Positions 37,760 to 45,113 of a stretch of 46,301 nt of DNA are shown piece by piece (position 1 is the stretch's first letter; every line of letters starts with the position of its first letter). The DNA is taken from NCBI GenBank assembly GCA_043812755.1, contig JBDRLV010000042.1, forward strand, positions 1-46,301, read 5' to 3'. The stretch comes from JBDRLV01 sp043812755. Lineage in GTDB: Bacteria > Patescibacteriota > Patescibacteriia > UBA9934 > GWF2-40-263. The position numbers and the translations under genes are program-made. The notes below the pieces were generated by a model. The model saw only the letters and a program-made list of their open reading frames with translations, was not told the origin of the DNA and searched no databases.

Positions 37760-38470
37760 ATGTTTGAACTTCACCTTGGAGAAAATCTCCGTATATCTTC
37801 CGATAAGTTCAAGGAAGGTTTTTTTGTTACAGGTAATCCTGGACAAGGCAAAACCACTTTTCTTGTGCAATTAGCATTGGAAGTAATTAAAAACAAACAA
37901 ACAGGGCTAATCATTGACCCTTATGGTGACTTTGCAAAAGACATTCAAAGCCACTTAAAATCAGATGATGCAAAACAACAAGTAGAGTTTACAAATCTTG
38001 ATATAAATCAAGATGAATTGAACTCAGCACTTAAAGAAAAGGTCATAGTTGCTACTGGTAATTATTTAACAGAAGGCAACAGGGTTACAGCACAAAAGAT
38101 TCAGAAGCTTCTAAAGCAGTTTTATACTCAAGCACAAGCTGATCAGTGGTTAATCGTTGATGAGCCTCTGAGTTGTATTGATGATGAGCTGTTTGAACAC
38201 TTCATTACAAGTACAGAAAAAGGCTTGAACTGCGTGTTCTCAGATTCTGATTTTGTTAAGCTTTCAGAAGATGAACGTGCCAAATTTGCAAAGGCTGTAC
38301 AAAACTTCGTAATATACAAGCCTCGTAATATCAACAGTGTCTTAATGGCAAAAGAGCGACCCGTGCTTAATCCTGATGATATCAAGGCTATCAAGCAATA
38401 TTATTTCCAGATATTACTTGATGGAAAAATGAGTTATATAAAAAGCTTGTTCCCAATTAAAGATATATAA
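37760..38470 (+). CDS. Small stand-alone P-loop ATPase related to TraG/VirD4-like proteins
   Basis: A 236-residue soluble ATPase. Walker A is GNPGQGKTT at 25-33; GLIIDPYGDFAKDIQSHL follows, closely resembling GVIDPHGDLVDHIL of the large TraG-like protein at 12890-15439. Walker B is WLIVDEPLS at about 130. No membrane helix and no C-terminal motor segments are present, so it is about a quarter of the large protein's length. It could be a regulatory or competing subunit, or an independent KAP/HerA-like ATPase. A perfect consensus promoter with a palindromic spacer drives it; no ribosome site precedes the ATG. tRNA-Gly lies just upstream. Confidence 0.75.
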   Translation: MFELHLGENLRISSDKFKEGFFVTGNPGQGKTTFLVQLALEVIKNKQTGLIIDPYGDFAKDIQSHLKSDDAKQQVEFTNLDINQDELNSALKEKVIVATGNYLTEGNRVTAQKIQKLLKQFYTQAQADQWLIVDEPLSCIDDELFEHFITSTEKGLNCVFSDSDFVKLSEDERAKFAKAVQNFVIYKPRNINSVLMAKERPVLNPDDIKAIKQYYFQILLDGKMSYIKSLFPIKDI

Positions 38471-38480
38471 ACCAGATCAA

Positions 38481-38508
38481 AAACACCACTGCAAAGGGTG
38501 GTGTTTTT
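38481..38508 (+). terminator. Terminator of the small ATPase gene
   Basis: AAACACCAC and GTGGTGTTT (9-bp stem, 8-base loop) followed by a T run. Confidence 0.85.
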
Positions 38509-38582
38509 ATTTCAAAAAAGTTTTCCACACCCATAAAAATCCGATATGTGGTAAGATTGTAATCACAAAATTCATAAACGGT

Positions 38583-38762
38583 TTGTACGGTGAAGTAGGG
38601 TGTAATTCCCTCACTATCGCGTAACGGTCAAAGTCCGATCCTGTACAATTAGCCCAATAAAGGCCCGTTTTTGGCTCGCGCTAGGCCATCAATATTTATT
38701 TTATTGTAAATTGGCGCCCTCAAGCCATATTTTTTTTACTCATTAATTAGTTTAAAGAGGGC
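38583..38762 (+). promoter_or_regulatory. Probable cobalamin riboswitch controlling nrdD-nrdG
   Basis: The core reads GGTGTAATTCCC (38600-38611), then ATCGCGTAACGGTCAAAGTC and CGATCCTG. This follows the cobalamin aptamer order GGTGnAAnTCC, CnGnCGCGnAACnGT, AAGTC. TTGTAC (38583-38588) and GTACAA (38643-38648) close it. The downstream platform has TGGC/GCCA followed by T8 (38712-38737) as a weak terminator. GCCCTC (38716-38721) is fully complementary to GAGGGC (38757-38762), which covers the nrdD ribosome site. Confidence 0.65.
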
Positions 38763-38766
38763 CCTT

Positions 38767-40863
38767 ATGTATACACAAATCAAAAAACGCAGTGGACAGG
38801 TTGTATCTTTTGATAAAGCAAAAATTGCATTTGCTGTTGAAAAAGCAGGAAAAGCAACTGGTGAATTTGATGAGAAAAAAGCAAATAAACTGACTAGCAA
38901 AATAATTATTCGTGCAAATAAACTAATACCGGACAAAATCCCTCAGGTAGAACAAATCCAGGATGTAGTAGAAGAAGTATTATTACGCTCACGATATAGA
39001 CAAACTGCAAAGGCATACATTTTATACAGAGATCAACACAAACAACTCAGAGATATTACCAACTCAGTAAACAATGGTCTTGTAGAACAATACTTAAAAG
39101 AAACTGACTGGCAGGTGAAAGAAAATAGCAATATGTCTTATTCTCTGCAAGGATTGAATAATTATATTTCAAGCGAAATTAGTAAAAATTATTGGTTAAA
39201 CAAAGTTTATCCAGATAGTGTCAAAAGCACGCACATAAGTGGTGACATCCATGTGCATGACTTAAACATGTTGTCAGTATACTGCGTTGGATGGGACCTC
39301 TATGATTTATTAATGGAAGGCTTCACTGGAGTTGAGGGGAAAGTCTCCAGCAAACCCCCAAAACATTTTCGATCAGCGCTTGGCCAAGTTGTAAACTTCT
39401 TCTATACCCTACAGGGTGAAGCTGCAGGAGCACAGGCTTTTAGCAACTTTGATACATTGCTTTGCCCATTTATTAAATATGACAACTTAACATATAAAGA
39501 AGTAAAACAAGCACTGCAGGAATTTCTTTTTAACATCAATGTCCCAACAAGAGTTGGTTTTCAAACACCATTTACAAACATAACTTTGGATTTAACAATA
39601 CCAAGCCAATACGCTGATCAATCTGTTGTTATCGGCGGGAAGCTCCAAAAAGAAACATACAAAGAGTTTAGAAAGGAAATGGACATGTTCAACAAAGCGT
39701 TTCTTGAAATAATGGCGCAAGGAGATGCAAACGGTCGTGTTTTCACTTTTCCAATCCCAACTTACAACATTACAAAAGACTTTGATTGGGATAATGAGGT
39801 TAGCGAGTTGTTGTGGAATGTAACTGGAAAATACGGACTGCCCTACTTTTCAAATTTTATCAATTCAGACATGGATCCAGAAGACGCCCGTTCAATGTGT
39901 TGTCGATTAAGAATTGACAATAGACAATTAGAAAAACGCGGTGGTGGACTGTTTGGTGCAAATCCACTTACTGGCTCAATTGGTGTGGTAACAATTAATC
40001 TTCCGCGCATTGGAAATGATGTACAAAATAAAAATAATTTCTTACTCAGGCTTAAAGAACTAATGTTGATTGCAAAAGAAAGTCTCGAAATAAAAAGAAA
40101 GATTCTTGAAAAATTTACAGATCAAAATCTATATCCATACACAAAATTTTATTTAAGAAATATTAAAAGCCACTCTGGTAATTACTGGAAAAATCACTTT
40201 TCAACAATTGGCATCATTGGAATGAATGAAGCAATTGAAAACATGTTAAATTCAAACATTGCATCGCCTGAGGGCAAAACGTTTGCAAAAGAGGTCCTTG
40301 ATTACATGAGAGAAATGCTTATAGTCTTTCAGCAGGAAACCGGACACAATTATAATTTAGAAGCAACTCCTGCTGAAGGAACTTCTTTTAGACTGGCATT
40401 GCTTGATCAAAAAAAATATGAAACTCCTTGTTTTGCAAATGGAAAAGGCAAACACATAAAAAGCCCGTTTTACACCAACTCAACACACTTGCCTGTAAAT
40501 TATACTGATGATGTATTTGAAGCACTAGATTTACAAGATGATCTTCAAACTAAATACACAGGCGGCACTGTAATGCACTTATTTATCGGTGAAAGAATTG
40601 AAGACAATGCAAGTGTAAAGAATTTAATTAAAAAAATATGCGAAAACTACAAGCTCCCCTATTTTACTTTATCACCAACGTTTAGTGTTTGCCCAAATCA
40701 CGGATACATATCAGGCGAAACTTCTTTATGCAATCAATGCCAAAGTCCCTGTGAAATCTATTCAAGAATTGTTGGTTACCTGCGCCCAGTAAATCAATGG
40801 AACAATGGGAAAAAATCCGAATATGAAATGCGAAAAACTTACAAAACAAAACAACAGGTATGA
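38767..40863 (+). CDS. nrdD: Anaerobic (class III) ribonucleoside-triphosphate reductase
   Basis: A 698-residue glycyl-radical enzyme that makes deoxyribonucleotides without oxygen. Residues 1-95 are an ATP-cone (KKRSGQVVSFDKAKIAFAV). The catalytic barrel includes HISGDIHVHDL, SMCCRLRID with the active-site Cys near residue 377, and GSIGVVTINLPRI. The C terminus has the zinc cysteines (CPNHGY, CNQC) and RIVGYLRPVNQWNNGK, in which G670 would carry the radical. Ribosome site AGAGGG is six bases before the ATG and can be hidden by the upstream leader. It overlaps nrdG by four bases. Confidence 0.97.
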   Translation: MYTQIKKRSGQVVSFDKAKIAFAVEKAGKATGEFDEKKANKLTSKIIIRANKLIPDKIPQVEQIQDVVEEVLLRSRYRQTAKAYILYRDQHKQLRDITNSVNNGLVEQYLKETDWQVKENSNMSYSLQGLNNYISSEISKNYWLNKVYPDSVKSTHISGDIHVHDLNMLSVYCVGWDLYDLLMEGFTGVEGKVSSKPPKHFRSALGQVVNFFYTLQGEAAGAQAFSNFDTLLCPFIKYDNLTYKEVKQALQEFLFNINVPTRVGFQTPFTNITLDLTIPSQYADQSVVIGGKLQKETYKEFRKEMDMFNKAFLEIMAQGDANGRVFTFPIPTYNITKDFDWDNEVSELLWNVTGKYGLPYFSNFINSDMDPEDARSMCCRLRIDNRQLEKRGGGLFGANPLTGSIGVVTINLPRIGNDVQNKNNFLLRLKELMLIAKESLEIKRKILEKFTDQNLYPYTKFYLRNIKSHSGNYWKNHFSTIGIIGMNEAIENMLNSNIASPEGKTFAKEVLDYMREMLIVFQQETGHNYNLEATPAEGTSFRLALLDQKKYETPCFANGKGKHIKSPFYTNSTHLPVNYTDDVFEALDLQDDLQTKYTGGTVMHLFIGERIEDNASVKNLIKKICENYKLPYFTLSPTFSVCPNHGYISGETSLCNQCQSPCEIYSRIVGYLRPVNQWNNGKKSEYEMRKTYKTKQQV

Positions 40864-41549
40864 CAATAGCTGGGCTACAAAAATTTTCCCTTATTGATTA
40901 CCCAGGAAAAACCTGCGCTATCATATTCACTCGTGGTTGTAATTTTCGATGTAAATATTGTCATAATCCTGAACTTGTTATTCCACAAAAATACGCAAAA
41001 GAAATCCCAATCGAAACTATTTTTAACTTCCTTGAACAACGGCGCAATAAACTTGATGCTGTGTGTATTACAGGTGGTGAGCCAACAGTGCACGCCGATC
41101 TGATTGGTGTTATAAAAAAAATTAAAAGCATTGGCTTTTTAATTAAACTGGATAGCAACGGGACAAGGCCGGATGTTCTGAAAAAAATTATTGATCAAAA
41201 ATTAGTCAACTACATTGCAATGGATGTAAAAGCACCGCTTGAAAAATATCCAAAAATAACAGGTTGTAAAATATCAAAAAATAAAATAAAACAAAGTATT
41301 GGGTTAATTATAAACTCTGGAATTGATCATGAATTCCGCACTACTGTTGTAGAACCACTTACAAGCGAAGATGACCTAAAAAATATCGTACAGATGATTC
41401 AAGGAGCGCAAAATTATTATTTACAAAAATTTGTTCCAACAAAAACATTAGATCCTGACATTATTAATGATAAATCACTCAGTGATAACATTCTTAACAA
41501 GCTCATAAAAGAATTTTCAACAGGTGTAACAAACTGCCAAATAAGGTGA
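40860..41549 (+). CDS. nrdG: Anaerobic ribonucleotide reductase activating protein (radical SAM)
   Basis: A 229-residue radical-SAM activase that uses S-adenosylmethionine and a 4Fe-4S cluster to install the glycyl radical on NrdD. The cluster cysteines are C27, C31 and C34 in RGCNFRCKYCHNP. The SAM-binding GGEP is in CITGGEPTVH near residue 65. The length and the SLIDYPGKTCAIIFT start match the NrdG type annotated as anaerobic RNR activating protein. Its ATG overlaps the nrdD stop (ATGA), so the pair is translationally coupled and shares the riboswitch control. Confidence 0.95.
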   Translation: MTIAGLQKFSLIDYPGKTCAIIFTRGCNFRCKYCHNPELVIPQKYAKEIPIETIFNFLEQRRNKLDAVCITGGEPTVHADLIGVIKKIKSIGFLIKLDSNGTRPDVLKKIIDQKLVNYIAMDVKAPLEKYPKITGCKISKNKIKQSIGLIINSGIDHEFRTTVVEPLTSEDDLKNIVQMIQGAQNYYLQKFVPTKTLDPDIINDKSLSDNILNKLIKEFSTGVTNCQIR

Positions 41550-41599
41550 ATATCTATGCTTATTGATGCCACCCAGATGGCGATTTCCGTCTGATTGCA

Positions 41600-41830
41600 A
41601 TGCCATACGCAATCCTGGCCGGAGCCAAAATCCACAGTTCCCCATACCAGTTCGTGATCGGAGAAGGCCGTTTCGCAAGTGATAATGACGCTTGTGACAC
41701 AGGTCACTTCAAAAAGAATTTTGCATGGGAATCCAGAATGCGCGAAGCTGGCATCCCGGATGCCATCATTCAAATGTGTCGCAAGGAAAATGCTCGATAC
41801 GTTGAGCAATACTCAGGCGACAGCGTCTGA
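41600..41830 (+). pseudogene. Small unknown gene with disrupted 5' end
   Basis: A 76-residue frame starts at 41600, but no ribosome site precedes that ATG. A good site (AAGGTGA, 41544-41550) and ATG (41556) lie 44 bases upstream in another frame and run into TGA at 41592-41594. The codons just upstream of 41600 read HPDGDFRLIA in the same frame and look coding, so one base change would join the two. Either a frameshift occurred here or the gene is decaying. No family is recognised; the protein has a Cys pair (NDACDTGH, QMCRKEN). Codons are GC-richer than nrdD/nrdG. A terminator follows. Confidence 0.5.
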
Positions 41831-41846
41831 AATCTCAAACCTAAAA

Positions 41847-41897
41847 CCGCCAGTCCCTAACGTAGCCAAAAAGGCGAAGTGGGATGGCGGTATTTTT
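41847..41897. terminator. Bidirectional terminator between convergent genes
   Basis: ACCGCCA and TGGCGGT, plus an inner TCCC/GGGA, flank a 22-base loop. A-rich sequence lies before and a T run after, so it can serve both the 41600 gene and the leftward gene ending at 41896. Confidence 0.75.
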
Positions 41898-43140
41898 ATT
41901 TACTGCGAATTTGCTCAATCTTTTCTCTACGCTCAGCCCACCCCTTTAGAAAAGTTAACATCTCATCTGTAATATTATTTCGATCAATTTTTTGCTCCTC
42001 ACTAGATCCAATCTGAAAAGTATGCCCTTCTATTTCCTTACCACGCCGACCAAAATGCTTAAATTTGTCTGCATAAAAATCATATATAGCTTCTTTAGTT
42101 TGAGTATAAACATCATTACCAAACTCACGCGCAGCAGCTTGCATTGTTTCATAATCTAGCCCAGCGTCTTTGTGATCAGCAACCAAAGATTTGGATCGTT
42201 TTTCGCGCACAAGTGCAATATCCTTCTGCCACTTATCAGCATGCTCTGTTGCGTGCTCAGTAGATTGAACCTTTCGAGTCTCATCAACCTCATCTTCATC
42301 AAACATCTCAACTCCAGACTCCTTTGTTACTGCATCAATCGCAACGTGCAGTTGCCCAACAAGTTCAACTCTTTTATCTGGATCACTTGTTCTGCCCTTA
42401 TGCTCAGGAATTATTGCCGTTATATACTCAGGATTCAACGAGCCCTGCAATGCAGTCTCGCCTTTTGTATCTCCAAAATCTTCAAGCTGTGAAATAGGAA
42501 CATCCAATACCATAACTCCGCCACCTGTTCGCGCATATCCTATTGCCTCATCAGGGCTTGATGAAAGCGAGATATACGGAGCAAGTACAGCATCTGCAAT
42601 TCCACCATTTCGATTGTGCTGCTGAAACCGCAGAGCCTTTCGGAATGGATACCCTCGTAATATATCATCTTCAAGATTCGTTAAATCATCCGCATAATTA
42701 CGCCTTTCAGAATCACTCCGCAACCTTGGCTTTAATTGGCCATATATCTCCAAATACTTTTCATAAGTTGGGTCCTCAGCAAGCTCCTTAACTGGCTCTT
42801 CAAGCTCTGGAATAACCTCAATGCCCCCACTCTCTTTTACAACACGCATTGCATATGGTTTATGTTCAAGCAAAGTTTTGTTCAATTCCCCAACCCCACG
42901 ATAAACACGGACAGTCATTTCATCTGACTTTTTGCCTTTTTTGTTTACAACAACTGCTTCTGTAAACGGCCCAGCGTCGGCAATCTGTATTTTCTTAGCA
43001 TCTAAACCAGCTTCACGAAATACTTCTTCAACATGTTGCATTGGTGTTGCGTTTTCTAAATCAATATCAACCTCATTTGGATCAACCTCTTGGTCGCCAA
43101 AACGATATTCAGTTGGAATTTCTTGAATTTTCTCATTCAT
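41896..43140 (-). CDS. Possible ADP-ribosyltransferase-like protein
   Basis: A 414-residue soluble acidic protein without a firm family match. The middle shows an R-S-E order as in arginine-type ADP-ribosyltransferases: VRVYRGVGE (Arg on strand 1, about residue 76), PYISLSSSPDEAIGYA (the STS-type strand, about 190) and DTKGETALQGSLNPEYITAII (a possible catalytic Glu strand, about 230). The C-terminal third is helical and charged. The frame runs upstream through tRNA-Thr, which is spurious translation; the start is taken at 43140 (MNEK), with ATG 43146 as an alternative. No ribosome site is visible because the tRNA abuts. It is the last gene of the murE string. Confidence 0.65.
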   Translation of the reverse strand: MNEKIQEIPTEYRFGDQEVDPNEVDIDLENATPMQHVEEVFREAGLDAKKIQIADAGPFTEAVVVNKKGKKSDEMTVRVYRGVGELNKTLLEHKPYAMRVVKESGGIEVIPELEEPVKELAEDPTYEKYLEIYGQLKPRLRSDSERRNYADDLTNLEDDILRGYPFRKALRFQQHNRNGGIADAVLAPYISLSSSPDEAIGYARTGGGVMVLDVPISQLEDFGDTKGETALQGSLNPEYITAIIPEHKGRTSDPDKRVELVGQLHVAIDAVTKESGVEMFDEDEVDETRKVQSTEHATEHADKWQKDIALVREKRSKSLVADHKDAGLDYETMQAAAREFGNDVYTQTKEAIYDFYADKFKHFGRRGKEIEGHTFQIGSSEEQKIDRNNITDEMLTFLKGWAERREKIEQIRSK

Positions 43141-43145
43141 AAACA

Positions 43146-43220
43146 TGGAGCCGGTAGCGGGATTTGAACCCACGACCTCTGCTTTACGAAAGCATTGCTC
43201 TACCACTGAGCTACACCGGC
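43146..43220 (-). tRNA. tRNA-Thr (anticodon CGT)
   Basis: A 75-base cloverleaf on the minus strand: acceptor GCCGGTG/TACCGGC, D arm GCTCAGTGGTAGAGC, anticodon loop TTCGTAA (CGT), T arm GGGTTCAAATCCC. The discriminator T and CCA are encoded. The lowest anticodon-stem pair is an A-G mismatch. It sits between two protein genes of one leftward string. Confidence 0.93.
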
Positions 43221-43245
43221 ACAAAAAAGGCAAAGGGCAGTGAAT

Positions 43246-44094
43246 TTAAATATTCAAATAACGCTTAATCTCTGCTCTATCTAAATATTCTCTTATTACC
43301 TGCTCATAGTCAACTTTATAAAACACCACAACTGCCAAATGAACCTGCTCAATTGAATCATCTTTTTCAATTCTTTCCTTAACCTGAATGATTGCTAATT
43401 TATCATCAGATTCAAGAATAGGAGAAAACTGATCGTCCTCAAGTTTATTAATTGAATCCTGCCAAGAATCTGGCAAAGTCGAAATAAAAACAAACCCCAT
43501 ATCCCCTCCCAAAATTGCATTTCGATCTTCACTCATATCACCTGCTACAGAAAAAAATTCATCTTCATTATTCAATCTATCAAGCGCTATTTTTGCTTTT
43601 TCCCAAACACTGGTTTGAATTTCTCTGTCTTTTGAAACCCATTCATCTAAGACTTGAGCCTGAGCAAGTGGTTTTGCAATTCTTTTCTTTAATTGATCTA
43701 CAGTCCATCCATTTGCATTTGGGTCACCAACAATTAATTCAAGTTTATTATTTATTATAGATTCATCAACAGGAATGTTGTGCAGAACAGTCAATTGCTC
43801 AATAGCCCTTTTCTGAATAATAGAATCAATTATTCTCTGATATGTACTTCCATCAGCCACATTTGCTGTTGGTGCAATTAGTTTATATTCAACAAAAACA
43901 TCATATACCTTAATCCATTGATTATTAAGTTTTACAGCAGGATATGGAATAATTCTTGACATAACAGTTGAAAAACCACTAGGTGGGTGATTGTGATAAA
44001 CAAAAAAAGTACTACCTAATAAAAAGGCTACAATCAAAGTAAAAAAAATAAAGTAATACCAAATTTTATTTTGTCCAGTCTCAGAACTATTCAT
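43246..44094 (-). CDS. SurA/PpiC-like membrane-anchored foldase
   Basis: A 282-residue protein with an N-terminal membrane anchor (about 12-32), a SurA-type helical chaperone part (YQRIIDSIIQKRAIEQLTVLHN, DESIINNKLELIV) and a C-terminal stretch like a parvulin domain (ILGGDMGFVFISTLPDSWQDSI, KLEDDQFSPILESDDKLAIIQV). The GGDMGF and FSPILES segments are the parvulin landmarks; some active-site positions are not clear. It probably helps secreted proteins fold outside the membrane. It overlaps ftsB by eight bases. Confidence 0.8.
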   Translation of the reverse strand: MNSSETGQNKIWYYFIFFTLIVAFLLGSTFFVYHNHPPSGFSTVMSRIIPYPAVKLNNQWIKVYDVFVEYKLIAPTANVADGSTYQRIIDSIIQKRAIEQLTVLHNIPVDESIINNKLELIVGDPNANGWTVDQLKKRIAKPLAQAQVLDEWVSKDREIQTSVWEKAKIALDRLNNEDEFFSVAGDMSEDRNAILGGDMGFVFISTLPDSWQDSINKLEDDQFSPILESDDKLAIIQVKERIEKDDSIEQVHLAVVVFYKVDYEQVIREYLDRAEIKRYLNI

Positions 44095-44557
44095 ATAAAA
44101 TCATCTTTGAAAATTTTGGTTTATCAAAAACATATATCCACCATTTACTTGAATTTGAAATTTTTTCTGGATTATTAGAATCATCAACAAGAGCAATTAA
44201 TGGATGATCCTGAAGATTTGTTGGATCACTTGGATTTATTTCTTGTGGCTTGTCCTTTTGAATAACAACAACTTCTTCTCCTGGTTTCTTTAAACCGAGT
44301 TTTAATCTAGCCTCTCTTTCAATATAAGACTCTGTCTGCATTAAAGACCCCAGCTCAAAAATCTGGATATTTCTTGACTCAAGCTCCTGAGCCTGCTCTT
44401 GCAAAGCCGAGATTTCTTGCTGAATCTCTCTGTTTCTCACAAATTCCCTACCAAAAACAATTACAAGCAAAACAATGATAACACCATTTATAACAAATAA
44501 ATAGCGAAACCTCAACAGCTTCATGAACCAATTATTTTCAATAGGGTTTCGAATCAT
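44087..44557 (-). CDS. ftsB: Septum formation initiator, FtsB/DivIC family
   Basis: A 156-residue bitopic protein: a membrane helix (about 20-42), a coiled coil (REIQQEISALQEQAQELESRN) and then ESYIEREARLKLGLKKPGEE, the most conserved part of the FtsB/DivIC family. Its C-terminal 50 residues are lineage-specific. It would pair with the FtsL-like protein at 17962-18321. The first Met (44557) overlaps the PH gene by 20 bases; Met 12 (44524) would leave a 13-base gap. Neither has a clear ribosome site. Confidence 0.88.
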   Translation of the reverse strand: MIRNPIENNWFMKLLRFRYLFVINGVIIVLLVIVFGREFVRNREIQQEISALQEQAQELESRNIQIFELGSLMQTESYIEREARLKLGLKKPGEEVVVIQKDKPQEINPSDPTNLQDHPLIALVDDSNNPEKISNSSKWWIYVFDKPKFSKMILYE

Positions 44558-45113
44558 ATTTTGAAGCTTTCTTTAATAAAAATTTTTCAGCGCTTTTATT
44601 AAAATCTTTTTGAACTATTTTCTTTAAAACAACTTCTCTTAGGTCGTTTATCAAATTACAAATTTTTACAGGTCTTTTCACTTTTCTAAAAATAACATCT
44701 GCACATGTTCCATTTACACATATCTTGATTGACCCAAAACCAAATACAGTTGGAAAAAAACCTTTTGTTCTGTGAGTAACATCATCAATTCTCACTATTG
44801 AAATTTCTGAAACTACCCTATCAAAAACTCTTCTTTGTTCCACATCAAAAATTCTTTTGTCAGTAATTATCAGAGTTGTATTATGCCATTTAAAAAATTC
44901 TTTAATAGCGTATATTGAGGCTGAAAGAACAAGTGTAAAGAAAAACGCTATTCCAAACACTCCCTCTTTAAAAAGTGGAAATAGAAAAAAGAAAGGCGTG
45001 ATAAACCACAACAAAATCAAAACAATTTTTAATGAATAAGCAACAGCTTCTTCGCGGATGATTTCTAATATTTCTTCATCAGGTTTTAATTGTATTTGTT
45101 TTGGAAAACTCAC
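44538..45113 (-). CDS. Bacterial PH-domain (YdbS/YdbT-like) membrane protein
   Basis: A 191-residue protein with two membrane helices (about 27-50 and 54-72) and a bPH2 domain. WHNTTLIITDKRIFDVEQRRVF is the diagnostic strand pair, followed by EISIVRIDDVTHRTKGFFPTVFGFGSIKI. Such proteins are frequent and of unsettled function, probably in membrane or lipid organisation. It overlaps murE by four bases and ftsB by up to 20, so it belongs to one translationally coupled cell-envelope operon. Confidence 0.85.
   Translation of the reverse strand: MSFPKQIQLKPDEEILEIIREEAVAYSLKIVLILLWFITPFFFLFPLFKEGVFGIAFFFTLVLSASIYAIKEFFKWHNTTLIITDKRIFDVEQRRVFDRVVSEISIVRIDDVTHRTKGFFPTVFGFGSIKICVNGTCADVIFRKVKRPVKICNLINDLREVVLKKIVQKDFNKSAEKFLLKKASKYDSKPY

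Noticed and set aside
43141..43233. N-terminal extension of the possible ADP-ribosyltransferase to 43233
   Set aside because: This part is translated tRNA-Thr sequence; the real start must be at 43140 or 43146.
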